Assembly: GCA_013399305.1 (NCBI GenBank)
Contig: VXAI01000117.1
Coordinates: 2,212,869 to 2,276,868 of the forward strand
From: Rostratula benghalensis
Lineage: Eukaryota > Chordata > Aves > Charadriiformes > Rostratulidae
DNA: 64,000 nt
Direction of reading: 5' to 3'
Shown: piece by piece, positions 36,171 through 47,960 of the stretch
How the letters are laid out: each line of letters begins with the position of its first letter
Position numbering within the stretch: the stretch's first letter is position 1
The notes under the pieces: generated by a model
Told to the model about the DNA's origin: nothing
What the model saw: the letters and a program-made list of their open reading frames with translations, nothing else
The model's database searches: none
Made by a program: the position numbers and the translations under genes

Positions 36171-38019
36171 CAGGTTTTATCCATCACTACACCAAAACTA
36201 CAATGGCCATCGCTGGCCCAAACTCAGGCTCTGAAAGAGTTAACAGCACAAAACCACAAAAGATTCTCACCTTCCTTCAAAGGATGGCACTGATAAGCTC
36301 CCTCTCTCCCTAGTTCAAAACCGAAGATGCTACAGCAATCAAACCCAAAAAGTGCTACCCAAATTTCCACACACACACCCCTTTTTAATTGCATACAGTG
36401 GGTTTTTTTTTGTATTTCTAAACTTTAACTTTTCTGTAGTGCTGCTGTGCACCAGTAAATGGCTACCTCAGCCTAGCTCTGGGGTAGCTGCCTTCCCATC
36501 ATTACAGATAATTTCCTCCCTCTCAGAAAGAGTTAAACTTTCTTTTCTTTTTTATTTCTCAAGAGGTTAAATAAGTGGACTGTTATCTAGTGAAATTTGC
36601 ACGTGTGGCACTCTGTAATATAGGTAAGGGGTGGCTAATCTGCAGCCCTCTGACCCACCCAGACCTGGGCAGGACAGCTGTTGGCTTGTCCTCTGCTCCC
36701 ACTGCCCTTTCTTTCCGAGACGCCTCAGAGAAGGACAGCCAGGAGCTGGGTAAGTGGTTGCAGCAGCTGCCGCCCACTCTCATCATCTTTCCTAGGGCCA
36801 CGGGGCCACTTCTTCCTTACAAATGAAGCATGGCCAATTTGGGGAGTATAAAACATGACATTCTCTACATCTTAAAAAAAAAAAAAAAATTATAAAAGTT
36901 TCTATAGCCATTGTTTATGTGAAGATTTGCACACAGAGAGAAACTAATTGCCCATAAATGGGAAAGCAGCTATGCTTTTAGATCTCTTCACTAGGGGAAA
37001 AAGGATGAGGCTCCCGCAACGAATTTCCATCTCATTCTGCCTTCGGCCAGTTTATTTCACCCCAGACCCAAACTAGCTTTCTAGAGCTCACATTATGCCC
37101 CCTCTCCTCCTCACCTTCAGATGCAATTTAGCCACATCTCAGTCCTCCCTCTGCAAGCCCCACTTTATCTGTGCCCCAATCTTCCCTCCCCCCCTTCTCC
37201 TTTCTGTAACTGCACTTTCAATAGGTGCTTGCCCTTCATTCTTTTGCATAGCTCATTGCTATGCACTCAGGCAATTTAGTATCTCCAATAACATCTTTTT
37301 ATGAAAAGGCTTTAATTTATAAAAGCCCAAAGCCTTTTCCACAACTTGTTTTTGCTACTCCATATTACTGCCCCAGGTTTTAAAAGCAAATCCCTAACTA
37401 AGTTAAAAACCTTACATTTGTTTCACAATCCAACTCTTGTCATTTCCAACCAGGCCTCAGGGGAATAAAACATTTCCAAATCCTAGTGCAGATATCTTAC
37501 TATCTATAAATAACCATCAAATGGGCAAAACAAAACAAGGAGGGGGAGCAGTGAGCATCACCTAATCTCCCCTGTTGTTTTTAACCACAGATCCAGATAG
37601 AAACTGCCATGCTTTAAAGCTTTTGATGCAGATTTAAGTACTCTGCCTTAACCAGCATTAAGATACTTGGGTGACACTGGCAACAAAGCATCCTGCCTCC
37701 TGTGTCCCACAGCAAGTTAAGTGACAAAACCTAGTTTTAAACTTGTCTATGCCAAGATGGATGCAGCAGGAGTTTACCGACTAGTAATAAACTCCTGATT
37801 TTTCTGCAGGGCTGGCCATAATGACTGGTTTACTATTGCACATTGACTTGCAACAAATATTAGTCAAATATAAGATGGCGCCGCACTCCATAATTTTATT
37901 TTGAGATAAAGACCTGACTACATTACCATATAGCCTGCTATGCACAATAATGCAAGTTAGATAACTTATAAAATCACAGCCTCGTTCCTGCAAAGGCTTA
38001 CACACAATAATTTTAAAAT

Positions 38020-38375
38020 TACAGAACTATTAAGACTGGAAAAGACCTCCTGAAACACAGAATCAGATCAACTGCTGTCATACAACATCAACCAATCTTC
38101 TAATGAAATTTATCACGTTACATCTTAGAACTGGGTTTTGCAGCCATGCTACCCCGGCCAAAAGGCTGCTCTAGAACAGCACATCCCAGCAGCTGGGATC
38201 TGTGTTCCTCTCCAGTTTAATGTTATTCCTGAGCAATTCCTGTTTATTCTTTGCTCTTGTGCCAGTACCATCCTCTGGCTTAACCATGCTTTCCTCTTTC
38301 CTTTACAATTAACTTTCCTCATGTATGTCCTCTCTACCCATCTAAACAAGCAGCTGTTCCAGTCTTTTGTCACTT
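38020..38375 (-). mobile_element. Degraded CR1 LINE 3' region
   Basis: The stretch ACAGAACTATTAAGACTGG followed by AAAAGACCTCCTGAAACACAG resembles the reverse complement of an old CR1 3' end (the AGAATCATAGAATxxTTAAGGTTGGAAAAGACCTC pattern, from memory). Sequence as far as about 38375 has the feel of CR1 3'-end antisense but is too diverged to align by eye. It is in the same orientation as the ORF2 fossil next to it, so both could be one element with an internal deletion. Confidence 0.5.
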
Positions 38376-38629
38376 GACAGGCATGCTACTCCCCAGTCTC
38401 TAGAATCCTGATCTATCCTGTGCTTATTTTATTTTTTTTTTTAAAGACGTTACCCAGAACAACATTGTTAGGTCCAAATCCGTTCACAGTTCCAGCACTA
38501 AACTCCATCTTCTCCAGGCTCATTAGTACTTTCCCCTGTAGCACCACATCAAACACTGTAGGACCTGTCTACAGTGAGACATGTCATCCCATTAAGAAAA
38601 ATGCACATTATCAAGTTAAGAAAATTGGT

Positions 38630-39361
38630 TATCTTAAAAAGAGGCTGATATGGCACAACCCTATTTTGATGGATTTGTGTTGACTTTTAGTGCATTTTCA
38701 ATCTGTGTCCAAATCTTTAATTAATATTTTTGTGTCAGCATACAGCTAAGGTTGGACCAACAGGTCTGTCATTACTCTGATTACCTCCCAGCACCAATAG
38801 GGCTATTACGCTTCCTGTTCTCTTAACGTATGATAGTACTCCTGATTTCATAGACTAAAACTTGTAGATATGCAACTTCATGAACCGGTTCCTTCACTTT
38901 CAGGAACCAGTATCACCCTTCCCCAGGCAACCCTGCTCCCCCACAGCCCAACCTGCACACTTTAGGGTCTTTGAAACGTCCAACATGGTTGCTTCTATGG
39001 TAGGTTCACATTGTTACCCATCCTGCCCTTGCTCCCAGGATCAGCTTTACCTTCCACAAAGGCAAAAAAGATCTGTTCAATTCTGTAATTACAAGAGTAT
39101 CTTTAGTAACCACCCTATCCCCAACACTAAGCGGCCCCACATCTTTCCTTCTATCTAACTGTATTTTGAGAAACTGTTATCCATTTCCTTAGCAACATTT
39201 GCAAGGTTTAACTGAGTCTGAATTTTGGCAGTTCTCATTTTATCCCTACTGGCTTTAAAGGCACAGCAGCCTCTATTGATAAATTCTTTTTTGTAAATTC
39301 TCTTTTTGCGTCCAATAGCCTTTATAAGGTGATTATACCCCCAGCTCAGATGAAGTTTCAT
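38630..39361 (-). mobile_element. Fossil CR1-type LINE, ORF2 fragment
   Basis: On the minus strand 39361-39155 reads as a stretch with SRDKMRTAKIQTQLNLANVA and NSFSKYS. This matches the CR1 ORF2 segment between endonuclease and reverse transcriptase, typically RDxVRKAKxQxELNLAxxxK...FYKYI. The frame then stops, but the continuation (39150-39080) still reads DVGPLSVGDRVVTKD, the next known ORF2 piece (DVGPLLNGxGxLVTKD). At about 38800-38630 DNA similar to the start of the reverse transcriptase (NxRPVxLT) follows. Stops and frameshifts show it is long dead. It is an old insertion, of an age that might be shared by many birds or older. Confidence 0.78.
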
Positions 39362-39399
39362 CTTACAAGTTTTTTCCCCCTTTACTTACATAATCTAGA

Positions 39400-40440
39400 A
39401 TTTATATCAAAGAATTTCTAACAAACAAATAAACAAACCCCACCAAACAACAAAACAAAAAAAACACCCCTCCCCAAACCACAGACTTCTACAGTCAAAG
39501 TCTGAGCTTTCAATCCAGTCTGCTTAATGTCAAGTCACAGACCCCATTAAATGTTTTCCTTCACTTACCAAAGCTTGTACCATGACCACCCAAAAGTGGG
39601 GACATGGAAGCTTGTAAACAGCTCGGTTTCCTGCAATAGTCATAGCACCAATAATTCACTCACTGTCTCAACAGCAAGTGATGATGTTAGTGACAAAATC
39701 TTTTGACCTTTTGACCCTATTATTGTTTGCAACAGCATTTGTTCTCCAAGCAGTATCTGAGAAATTAAACTTTCTCTTACTAATATTTATCCCTCTAATG
39801 GTACTGGGAATAATATCATTTCAGAGCCTCAAGTTTGTATCCAAATCCAATCCTAGAAGGGATTAGAGCAGACTCACAGTATTCCCTCTGGGACCTCTTT
39901 TACCATTATTCCCCACAGCAATTTTGACCAGAAACAGATCCTGCATTATCAGTATTACTCTTCTTTCTTCTTTACAGTCTCCTGCATACAACACAGCCTA
40001 TCACCTTTTACATCTACCCTATCTGAACCACACATAATCTTGAATGCATGTTAAAGCCATGATTACTATTTTTGCAGATTGTTATTATCCCTGTAGTATC
40101 CAGTTTCATGTTCTGCACCAGTAGCTCTGGTTCCTCTACTTGTTATGTCTAATGCCAGAAGCCCAAAAACAACCCCTGATATGTTTGTGCATTTACTGAT
40201 CACACAGCTCACAGCTCCCTCAACTAAGAGTATCATCCAGCTAGGTACTGTTGAATTTTATTATTCTTTTTGTAACATTGATTTTTATTCTTTTCCATCT
40301 CCTACCTACCCATCACTTTGCCTAGAAATACTGCTTTACATGCAGCATTTACCTAATTTTCCTCTTTCTTTGTACTAAGCAAGACATGGAGATTATACAA
40401 GTTTTTCCCAACATTCTCAAAACCCAGCATTTTGCTTCGC
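39400..40440. other. T-rich unidentified region, possibly an old repeat
   Basis: T and C-rich on the plus strand, no CpG, no recognised motif. It sits upstream of the CR1 ORF2 fossil in the element's own orientation, but I could not read CR1 endonuclease from it. It may be more of the same decayed element, another old repeat or plain intron. Confidence 0.3.
39420..39482. repeat. A/C-rich low-complexity tract
   Basis: Repeated AAACAAAC-like units with CCCC interruptions. It lies just beyond the 5' limit of the CR1 fossil at 38020-39361. Confidence 0.85.
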
Positions 40441-41131
40441 ATGCACCGCTCTCTTTGATGTCTGCAGACTGAGGAGCGTTTTCGGAAAATGCAAGACCAC
40501 AACCCTGGGCTTTGCTTTGCCTGCTTTGTTCAGCCTACGTACAGCAAGCATGCTAAGTCACAACTATCAGCACAGCTATAGGAACATAAGGTAGCTATAG
40601 TCTCCTTATGATTGAAGTGCAGCCATGGCAATTCCAGAGATTTTCCATGTACTTACTTTTTTTTTTTTTTAAATTGCTAAAAACCATGGTACTGCGGGGA
40701 CAGCATGGAGTCTGAGATATTTCCAAGCTGCACAGTCATTACACCACATTGATCTTTACTAAAGAAATTACACCAACAGTTTCATTTTATAAACTGAATT
40801 TATAAAACATTTAGTATAATTCTCTGTTCTCCAGACAAATTAATCCATGCCTTAGCTAGTTACTCCCACGAAAGAGCTCTTACCTCTGCTGATTCTAACT
40901 CTTCATCGCTAGAAGCCTGGCTGATGCTCTTCCTCTCACCCACCAAAAATGGCATCTTTAACAATTAGCCAATCACTACATCTGCTAAACTGGGTCATCA
41001 GGGATCTGATGAGCAGCTTACAATATGTCTCTGCTTTTTAAAGACTGATGTAAATGTAGGAAACATGCCAGCAAGCAAGGATGTGTTTTCTGGCTGGGTA
41101 TGTACTGATTTCCATAGCAGCTAAATACATC

Positions 41132-41158
41132 AAGCAGCTCAAGCAGCTCAGGCAGCTC
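41132..41158. repeat. 9-bp tandem repeat (3 copies)
   Basis: AAGCAGCTC, AAGCAGCTC and AGGCAGCTC follow one another directly. It is short and of the coding-like CAG type, but lies outside any exon. Confidence 0.85.
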
Positions 41159-42289
41159 ATACCGGTGTTAAGACAGACAGCACAGGGTTCCAAGATCACA
41201 TCTTTAGAGCTGCAAGAGATCCTCATTTTGCACCAAAGCAAGTCCCATGTCCTGAAAACGAAGGTGGCTTCTGTTCACTCCAGGTGAGAATTTATACTGG
41301 AAAGTCATCGTTCCCCCATAGGGCTACATTTTCTGGGCTGTACTGCTTGTTTGGTTTGAATAGGCATAATGTTTTTCCAAAAGCTGCATGACTTTTTTTC
41401 TTCACAGTTTTAATAGAATCAATGATGAGAAAAATTACATATGGTCTAGTTGTTATTTTGACCCTGAAATCATTAGAGATTCGAGTGGGGAGGACATAAA
41501 TGTAGGCAGAGCATGCTCAGTATTCCAAAATGGCAAGCAGAAGCAAAGACGATGACAAATAGGTGACTGGATAAATTGCTTTTCCTCACAATTCAGAAAC
41601 TTGGCAGTTTTACATAGATGCACTGTTCTCAAGAGCAAGAAGATGTGGTGGGGGACCAGCTATGCAAGAGAGCGAATAACTCAGCACCAAGCCAGTGCAG
41701 TTTTTGGGTGTTTTTTTTTTTTGCAAGTGAAACACATAAAGCATGCAAACACCAAAGATCAGGAACGAGATGCATTAGGCAGAAATGGAAGCAGCAGTTC
41801 TAGGAGATGTGGGGTAGCAGCAGAAGCAAACAAGAGCGTGTTGGATTAATGTAGAAAGGACATCACAGGAAAGAATTTGAATGCATCGGTAAAGTCATAG
41901 GAGCCACTGCTTGTCTTATGTTCATTAGGATTAATGTTCCTAAAACACATTAGCACAAATTAAATTACCAAAAACACACTTTGAATCCAAGGAAATTAAA
42001 AATCCCTCTGGCAAGAGGGCTAATAAGCCCAAAGCTAGAGAACGCAGCAAAAACCAGGATACGTGTAACTGAGAAGGTAGCCCCATCACACCTGCTGCTT
42101 CTGCCAAGGAAATACCTCAGGCAGACAATGGAACCTCAGTCATATCACATTCCAGTTTTTACGGACAAAATTCATGATTTCAAGAAAATTTGAGAGAAAA
42201 TACCAAAGACAGTATTTAATAAAATGGAAGCTCTGAAATAGCTCCTGGTCATGTCCTTTCCCCTCAAAGTGCTGAGACCTCCCTTTTCA

Positions 42290-42470
42290 ATATTGCTCTG
42301 CAACATGCCCAGAGAAGTTGTGGAAGCCCCATCCCTGGGAGTGTTCAAGGCTGGGCTGGATGGGGCTTTGAGCAACCTGCTCTAGTGGGAGGTGTCCCTG
42401 CCCATGGCAGGAGGGGGGGTGGAACTCCATGATCTTTAAGGTCCCTTCCAACTCTAACCATGCTATGATA
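42290..42470 (+). mobile_element. CR1 LINE 3' end (5'-truncated copy)
   Basis: The sequence runs TGCCCAGAGAAGTTGTGGAA, then CCCCATCCCTGGGAGTGTTC, then GGCTTTGAGCAACCTG, CTAGTGGGAGGTGTCCCTGC and finally GGTCCCTTCCAACTCTAACC and GCTATGATA. This is the well-known 3' end of avian CR1, ending in a form of the ATTCTATGA terminal repeat. About 180 bases, no ORF2. It is antisense to RBFOX2. Confidence 0.95.
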
Positions 42471-42849
42471 TGTTCTCCATTCACAAGGCAATTAACTTAC
42501 CAAGTGATGGAATTTGTTTGCATCTGCTTCTACCACTCTAAATATAACCCAACCAAGTTGTTTAGTCCTCAAACTGATCTAAAATGGCTTCACAGCCAGG
42601 TACTGTGCACATTCTAAAATATGGACACAAGGTATCTGCATCTTGTTACCGCCCTCAGCTCTTTTACAGCATCATCTACATGTCATTATTAAATATTAAT
42701 GGTTTGTCTAGACTGGAAAACTAGCATAGTTTTAAAACACAATTACAAACACAGAGTACAAGAGGACAAGTCAGAATTAAAAATAATTATTTCATAAGTA
42801 CCACGTAATTTCAAAGCCTCAGACTCTGCTTTAGGGAAGGACATGGAAA

Positions 42850-43353
42850 ATGGAGACAGAGCAAAGATACCCCATCAGTCTGATGAAGCAGCACATTGCA
42901 AGACCTTTGTTTGGTAGACAACTGGCTTTATTTTGTTTTTTTGGGCTTCTTACAGTCATCCAATGGAACAGTAGGAATAGCAAACTCCAGAAACCTACAG
43001 ACCAAAACAGGAGTCATGAAATCACAAGCCTGGACCTTCCTCAACCAGAAACGAAGCTCTCTCAGTATCTGATCTACACTGTCACTAGGAACAAAGAGTC
43101 TTGGTGAAATTGCAGGAGGGTAAAGACCTTTGATCCTGAAGTTAGATTTGTGTGGGAAGTCATCCTGAAACTGGAAGTAAAGATTCTGTCCATGCAACTT
43201 CAGCTGCCAGACAAGGACCCAGAGTCAATTCAGGCAAAACTCAGATTGCTCGAAATCTGTGAAATTATTACAAAGGAAAAATGTAAGGTAGCAATGAACA
43301 CTCATCTGAAGTTTGAAAAATCCTCTGTCAAAAGACTGTGCTCCCAGAACTGA
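42850..43353. other. Unrecognised stretch open on both strands
   Basis: Three overlapping open frames (plus 42850-43107 and 43150-43353, minus 42928-43197) read as plausible soluble protein, for example minus RIKGLYPPAISPRLFVP. None has a recognised domain, splice sites or good start context; the minus one begins only at a TTG. Probably chance or a decayed repeat. Confidence 0.2.
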
Positions 43354-45480
43354 GATTTCATGCTTGATGGTAGCTAATGAGCTGCCTCCCAGGAAGACAG
43401 CTTTAACAGAACAGTAACTCAGAAAAATACATTAATGATTAAGTTGCATAATAGATCTGGCAGCAGTCTGGATATACCAACAGCATATAGACAACAACTT
43501 TCCTTCCTACCCCAACCCATCGCTTCACATGCATTACAAAACAGGGTTTAATTATGCTTTCTTGATAAAAGCTACACACCTGAGTATGACACGAGACAAG
43601 TCTAAAAGGAGCTTCGAAAACCAGACAGACTCCATCGCCTCAGTTATTACCAGTTATTAGAGTATAAAGAGGGAAATAAAGTATACATGGATTTTCCAGG
43701 GAAAAAAAAAAAAAAACACAACCACCACAAAAACCAAAACATGTGTTGGGCCTGGACCTCCTTTCAGGGAGAAGTCTAAGTGCTTGGCACTGCTTCAAGA
43801 AGAAAATAAGTGTACTTTTGGGCTAAGCCATTTGGCAACGAAGGCAATCGTAGCACAGTTTTCTTTGGGGAACACTTGTGTATGCACTGATCTTACTAAT
43901 AAGGCTGCATGTCCATCAAAATGCTTTTTGCCTGTTACATGAAAAACAAAAAGGTGTCCAGATGCGGAATATCAACACCAAAGAAGAGAAGTCTTCTCTT
44001 GGTAGTTCAGACATTACATGACAGCCACGCTGCCTTTCTATATTCCTTTCGGGGCACTGGAGAAGGAGAACACAGACAAAAAGAACAGAGCAGAGGCAGT
44101 TTTCCTTCATTGTAGAGGATGCTAGATCTATCTCCTCACTCCAGAAATGCAGAGAAAAGCTTTACCCTTTTTGTTTCTCATACTCCCACTTTGTTTCTTC
44201 ACTTACCAAGTGGCAGTAGTTCAATGAGCCGATCCTTAAGGGATTTATACCTAGACAGTTAACGGAGAGATGCAAAAAGAGAAAGACTTGACTCTTCTAC
44301 TAAATACAGCAGCTTAAGCCTGAACTAGAAGCTCTAGATCTATGCTAAGCCTACAAAAATTAAGGTTAATTCCTCAAAGAACTATCTTCCTAAGAATAAA
44401 TATTATTAAAAGTCACCAGATGGTAGGCATGAGAGATATTCTCACCAAATATTTTTAATTGAATAAATCACAAAATAGGGTTGGACCACTCTGTTGATTC
44501 CCCCCCTAGTGTAAGTATAGCTATGCCTTTATCTCAGCCCCAGCAGCATGTCACCACGTGGCAGCTGCGGGGCTGTCGGTGATGCCACACACATTCCCGG
44601 TCCCTTGCAAACGCTGGCAGGACAAACCACTTTTGCCCAGGGTTTGAGCTGACACGTTTTAACATCGCCTTTGCCTGGGGTGAAGGGAAGGCAGCTCGTG
44701 ATCAACTGTGGCACAGCATTGCAGTACGTGGCTGTCTTACTCACCTAACTGAGCACTCGCTCCCTAACGGAGATGGTTGGGGTATGGATCTTCCTCCCCA
44801 CCTTGCCACCTGGCTTATCGAATTGCTTCCATGTGACAAACTAAAATAGAAAAAGGTACTTGTTCCAAGTTAAAGAGTGTCCACACAATAATTTAAGCTA
44901 GTACCGACTTAAATTTATCCCTACCTCAGAGCGCTATGGCTTCCCAGCTACACAAACAAAAACAGAATTTGGGGGAAAGGTTTTCTCGGCCAGCATTTTG
45001 TTCTTCTGACACAGGAGCAAAGGCATTCCCTGTCCAATTTGGTTCAACCAGAGCAGCAGAGCAGCTGTCCACACACTGTAACTTAGCAAGCAAAAGACAA
45101 AACATGTCAAAAATATTAAGCTAAACTCTTAATTGAATGAAAGTAAAAGATAAATAAACAGACAGCACAGTTTACGTGAGATAGCTGGGTCTGAGACCAT
45201 GTTATTGGCAGGAACTGAGGAATTGGAGAACATCATGCAGGCAGGACCTTTAGCTGCCACAACAGCAGGTCATGAAATAAATCTCAGGAAATCATTTGGA
45301 AACAGTTCTAGCATGGCAGTATATGGAATATGACACCTTCAGTATAAATCTGCAAAGACAATTTAATGATGGAAGAATTACAAATTATATCTGTCCATTA
45401 ATTTCTGCAGGCCTCAGTTCAAAAATCTTTGCCCGTCTGCTAGGCTTCAGATGATGAATCCTGCCTCCCCAGTCCCCATT

Positions 45481-45500
45481 AAAAAAAAAAAAAAAAAAAA
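45481..45500. repeat. Poly-A tract (20 A)
   Basis: Uninterrupted homopolymer run. No retrotransposon body is recognised beside it. Confidence 0.97.
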
Positions 45501-45929
45501 GAAAGAATCCCAAACACAGGCAGCTCCAAAGAGATTCCAGAGCAAAATACCAGTACTGCAGTTAAGAGTTTGGTGCATTTGCTGAGTGCACAGAAAGGAT
45601 CCAGAAATAGCATGCAAAGCCGAGGTTTGGCAAGAACAACGCAGTTTACCCTGAAAGAGTAAAGTCAGACACACTAAATGAATGAGTGACAGGAGCAAGT
45701 CATGCTTTAATGTAGGGAACGACCCCAGGGACTGCTCTTGTTGGGGCAGAGGTGCCAGTTATTGCTGTGTCCCTCCTCCGCTGGTTTTAGTGGAGAAGTA
45801 AAAGGCTGTGGTACAGAACAGAAGAGGTATGTTGAGGCAGTGCCAGCTCTTAGGCAAGAAGTAGTCTTCCCATCACTTTTTGCCTCAGACTAAGACAAAA
45901 ATAGTAAAAACCAGCAAACACCTAGATTT

Positions 45930-45976
45930 TGTTTGTTTGAGTTTGTTTTGTTTTGTTGGTTTGTGGGTTTTTTGGA
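45930..45976. repeat. G/T-rich low-complexity tract
   Basis: TTTGTTTGTTTGAG continues into TTTTG and TTGG units. It is the reverse-strand form of the A/C-rich tracts elsewhere. Confidence 0.85.
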
Positions 45977-46817
45977 AACCTATGTATTTCTGAAAAAGCA
46001 GGAGTGATCAAAATTCTGGAAATCTTTTTCTTCTCACAGAGTCCCAAGACATGGGCACAGAGGTCAAGCTATGGGCTTCCTGGCTCCCATGAAAACCCTT
46101 ACTTCTGTTTTCTGTCACTATCAAGAAATCTGCTCCAAAGTCTTGGCTCATGTTCTCTGCACATCTCTCCAGTTCCTCCACTGTGAGGCTCCTCTCACTT
46201 CACGGCAACAGGACTATCAACGCAAAAAATGAACCACAACTCCTCCACATTATTGGCTTGGATATCAGCAGCACTCAAACTTCAGCTTCTGTGGCTTTAT
46301 AGATCTCTTAGCATGGATTTAAAAGAACCACTTATCTCAGGCTAGAGCCTTGTGCATAGGCCAGAGTTAAAGTAGGGCAATACTTAAGCTGCATCTCAAG
46401 CTCACTCTGTAATGAAGCAGAAGCTGCAACTTCAAGCTCTGAAGGGGCACAGCAGGCACACCTCCTGCAACTGCTCTGAATTAGATAGCTTCTGAGAAAC
46501 TTGCGTGAATTTTGAAAGTCTAATACAGCTCAACGGTCTGTGACTGAACTGCTTTAGCAGCCAGCATCCTCTTTCACATACGTTACCAGGTCCCTCAGTA
46601 TGGTGCTAGGAATGAGACCCTTTTCTGCTGCAGAGGAATGTGGAAGATGCGCAAACCCTGCAGGAAGCAAACCTCAGAATGGCAGACTGCCAAAGGCACT
46701 TCTGGGCAAAATGAAGAAAAACCATCACTGCCACCCAACTGCCCCAGATTGTCTGCAGCAGAACAGGAAAATACTCAACCGCCATCAAGATAAAAACAAA
46801 GAAAATTATGGCCGCAC

Positions 46818-46858
46818 ACAAAAAAAAAAAAAAAACAACAAAAAAACCCCAGCAAACA
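46818..46858. repeat. A-run followed by A/C-rich tract
   Basis: A run of A leads into CAACAAAAAAACCCC, matching the arrangement at 10122. Confidence 0.85.
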
Positions 46859-47639
46859 CATTTTCTGCACATTCTGTTCCTGACTTACCTTCTTTACAGT
46901 TATGAGACAGATCTGAAAACAGCCCCTAGAAATCTAGCTGTCACATTTTGATAGTTCACTGATTGCCCGCAGAGATCTAATTACCTCAGCCAGTCCACAT
47001 GCCTAAAACCTCATGTGGGCATGGCCATTCCTCAGCCTCACCCCACCAGAGGTTAGGTGAGTAGAAGCATGAGCAACACTAGGATGATCAGATGGTTTTT
47101 GGAGCCACCAAGGTCAAAGTATAGGGACTAGAAGAAGGAAAACAGCTGCTCTAGAGCTAGAGACAACAGAATGCTTTTTAAAAAGTAGAAAAATAATTAA
47201 ATGAACTAATGAGCCATAGCTGGCAAAGGAACCAGAGGTCAAGGAAGATACAATTCCTCAGTGAGGGGAGAGGTGAATAAGGGGAGAAGCTCTCACTTGT
47301 CCGGGCAGAGAGGGACTGAGTTAGCAACTCCATAGCAGAGCTGTGGCAAGGAGGGTAGACAGAAACGGACATATCAAGAGATTTATTCTGGAGTTTCAGG
47401 GCTGGAATAAGCAGTAGAAAAGGAACAGACAGCGAACGTCTGTGGTGGTTACAAACAGGAGTCAGGACTGGGATAGCAATGCCATGGGATTTGTTTCGGC
47501 TTTGTACGTTTTGAAAGGAAGTTAACAGAACGACACCAACGGCTTAAAATGCTCCAAGCATAAAGCCTGCCACTCCTCCCAGGTTATGACAAAAATTCCC
47601 ACCCTGTAGTGAGAAGGGCTTCTTGGGAACCAGCAGCCC

Positions 47640-47960
47640 TCCGACTCTTCACCACCAGCTGGGGGGCGGAGGGGGTTCCCATATCAGCGGCTCAGCAGCA
47701 CGAAGCTCCCTGCGCTGGCACCGGCCGCCTGCCCAATTCAGACCTGTAATCTCCCTCGACTTTGATTTAATGCAGCAATTACTGGTAATGTGGTTTGAAG
47801 GAGATAAATGCCCAGTACAGGGCTGGCTGGCACTGACGCTCATTCCGCTCATGATGCGAGAACAGTTTTAATTAAAATCCCCTTTATGATAAAGGAGCTG
47901 CTTGACTGGATGTTTCTGTGCAGCCCTGATATGGAGCCTCCTCCAAAGCGGATTAGAAAT
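47640..47960. promoter_or_regulatory. Candidate conserved element with 15-bp palindrome
   Basis: The stretch contains GCAGCAATTACTGGTAATG, TTTTAATTAAAATCC and the inverted repeat CCTTTATGATAAAGG at 47881-47895 (perfect arms of seven around one base). It has homeodomain-like TAATTA and GATAA cores, is not simple repeat, and is flanked by low-interest sequence. Its look is that of a developmental enhancer; conservation cannot be checked here. Confidence 0.35.
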
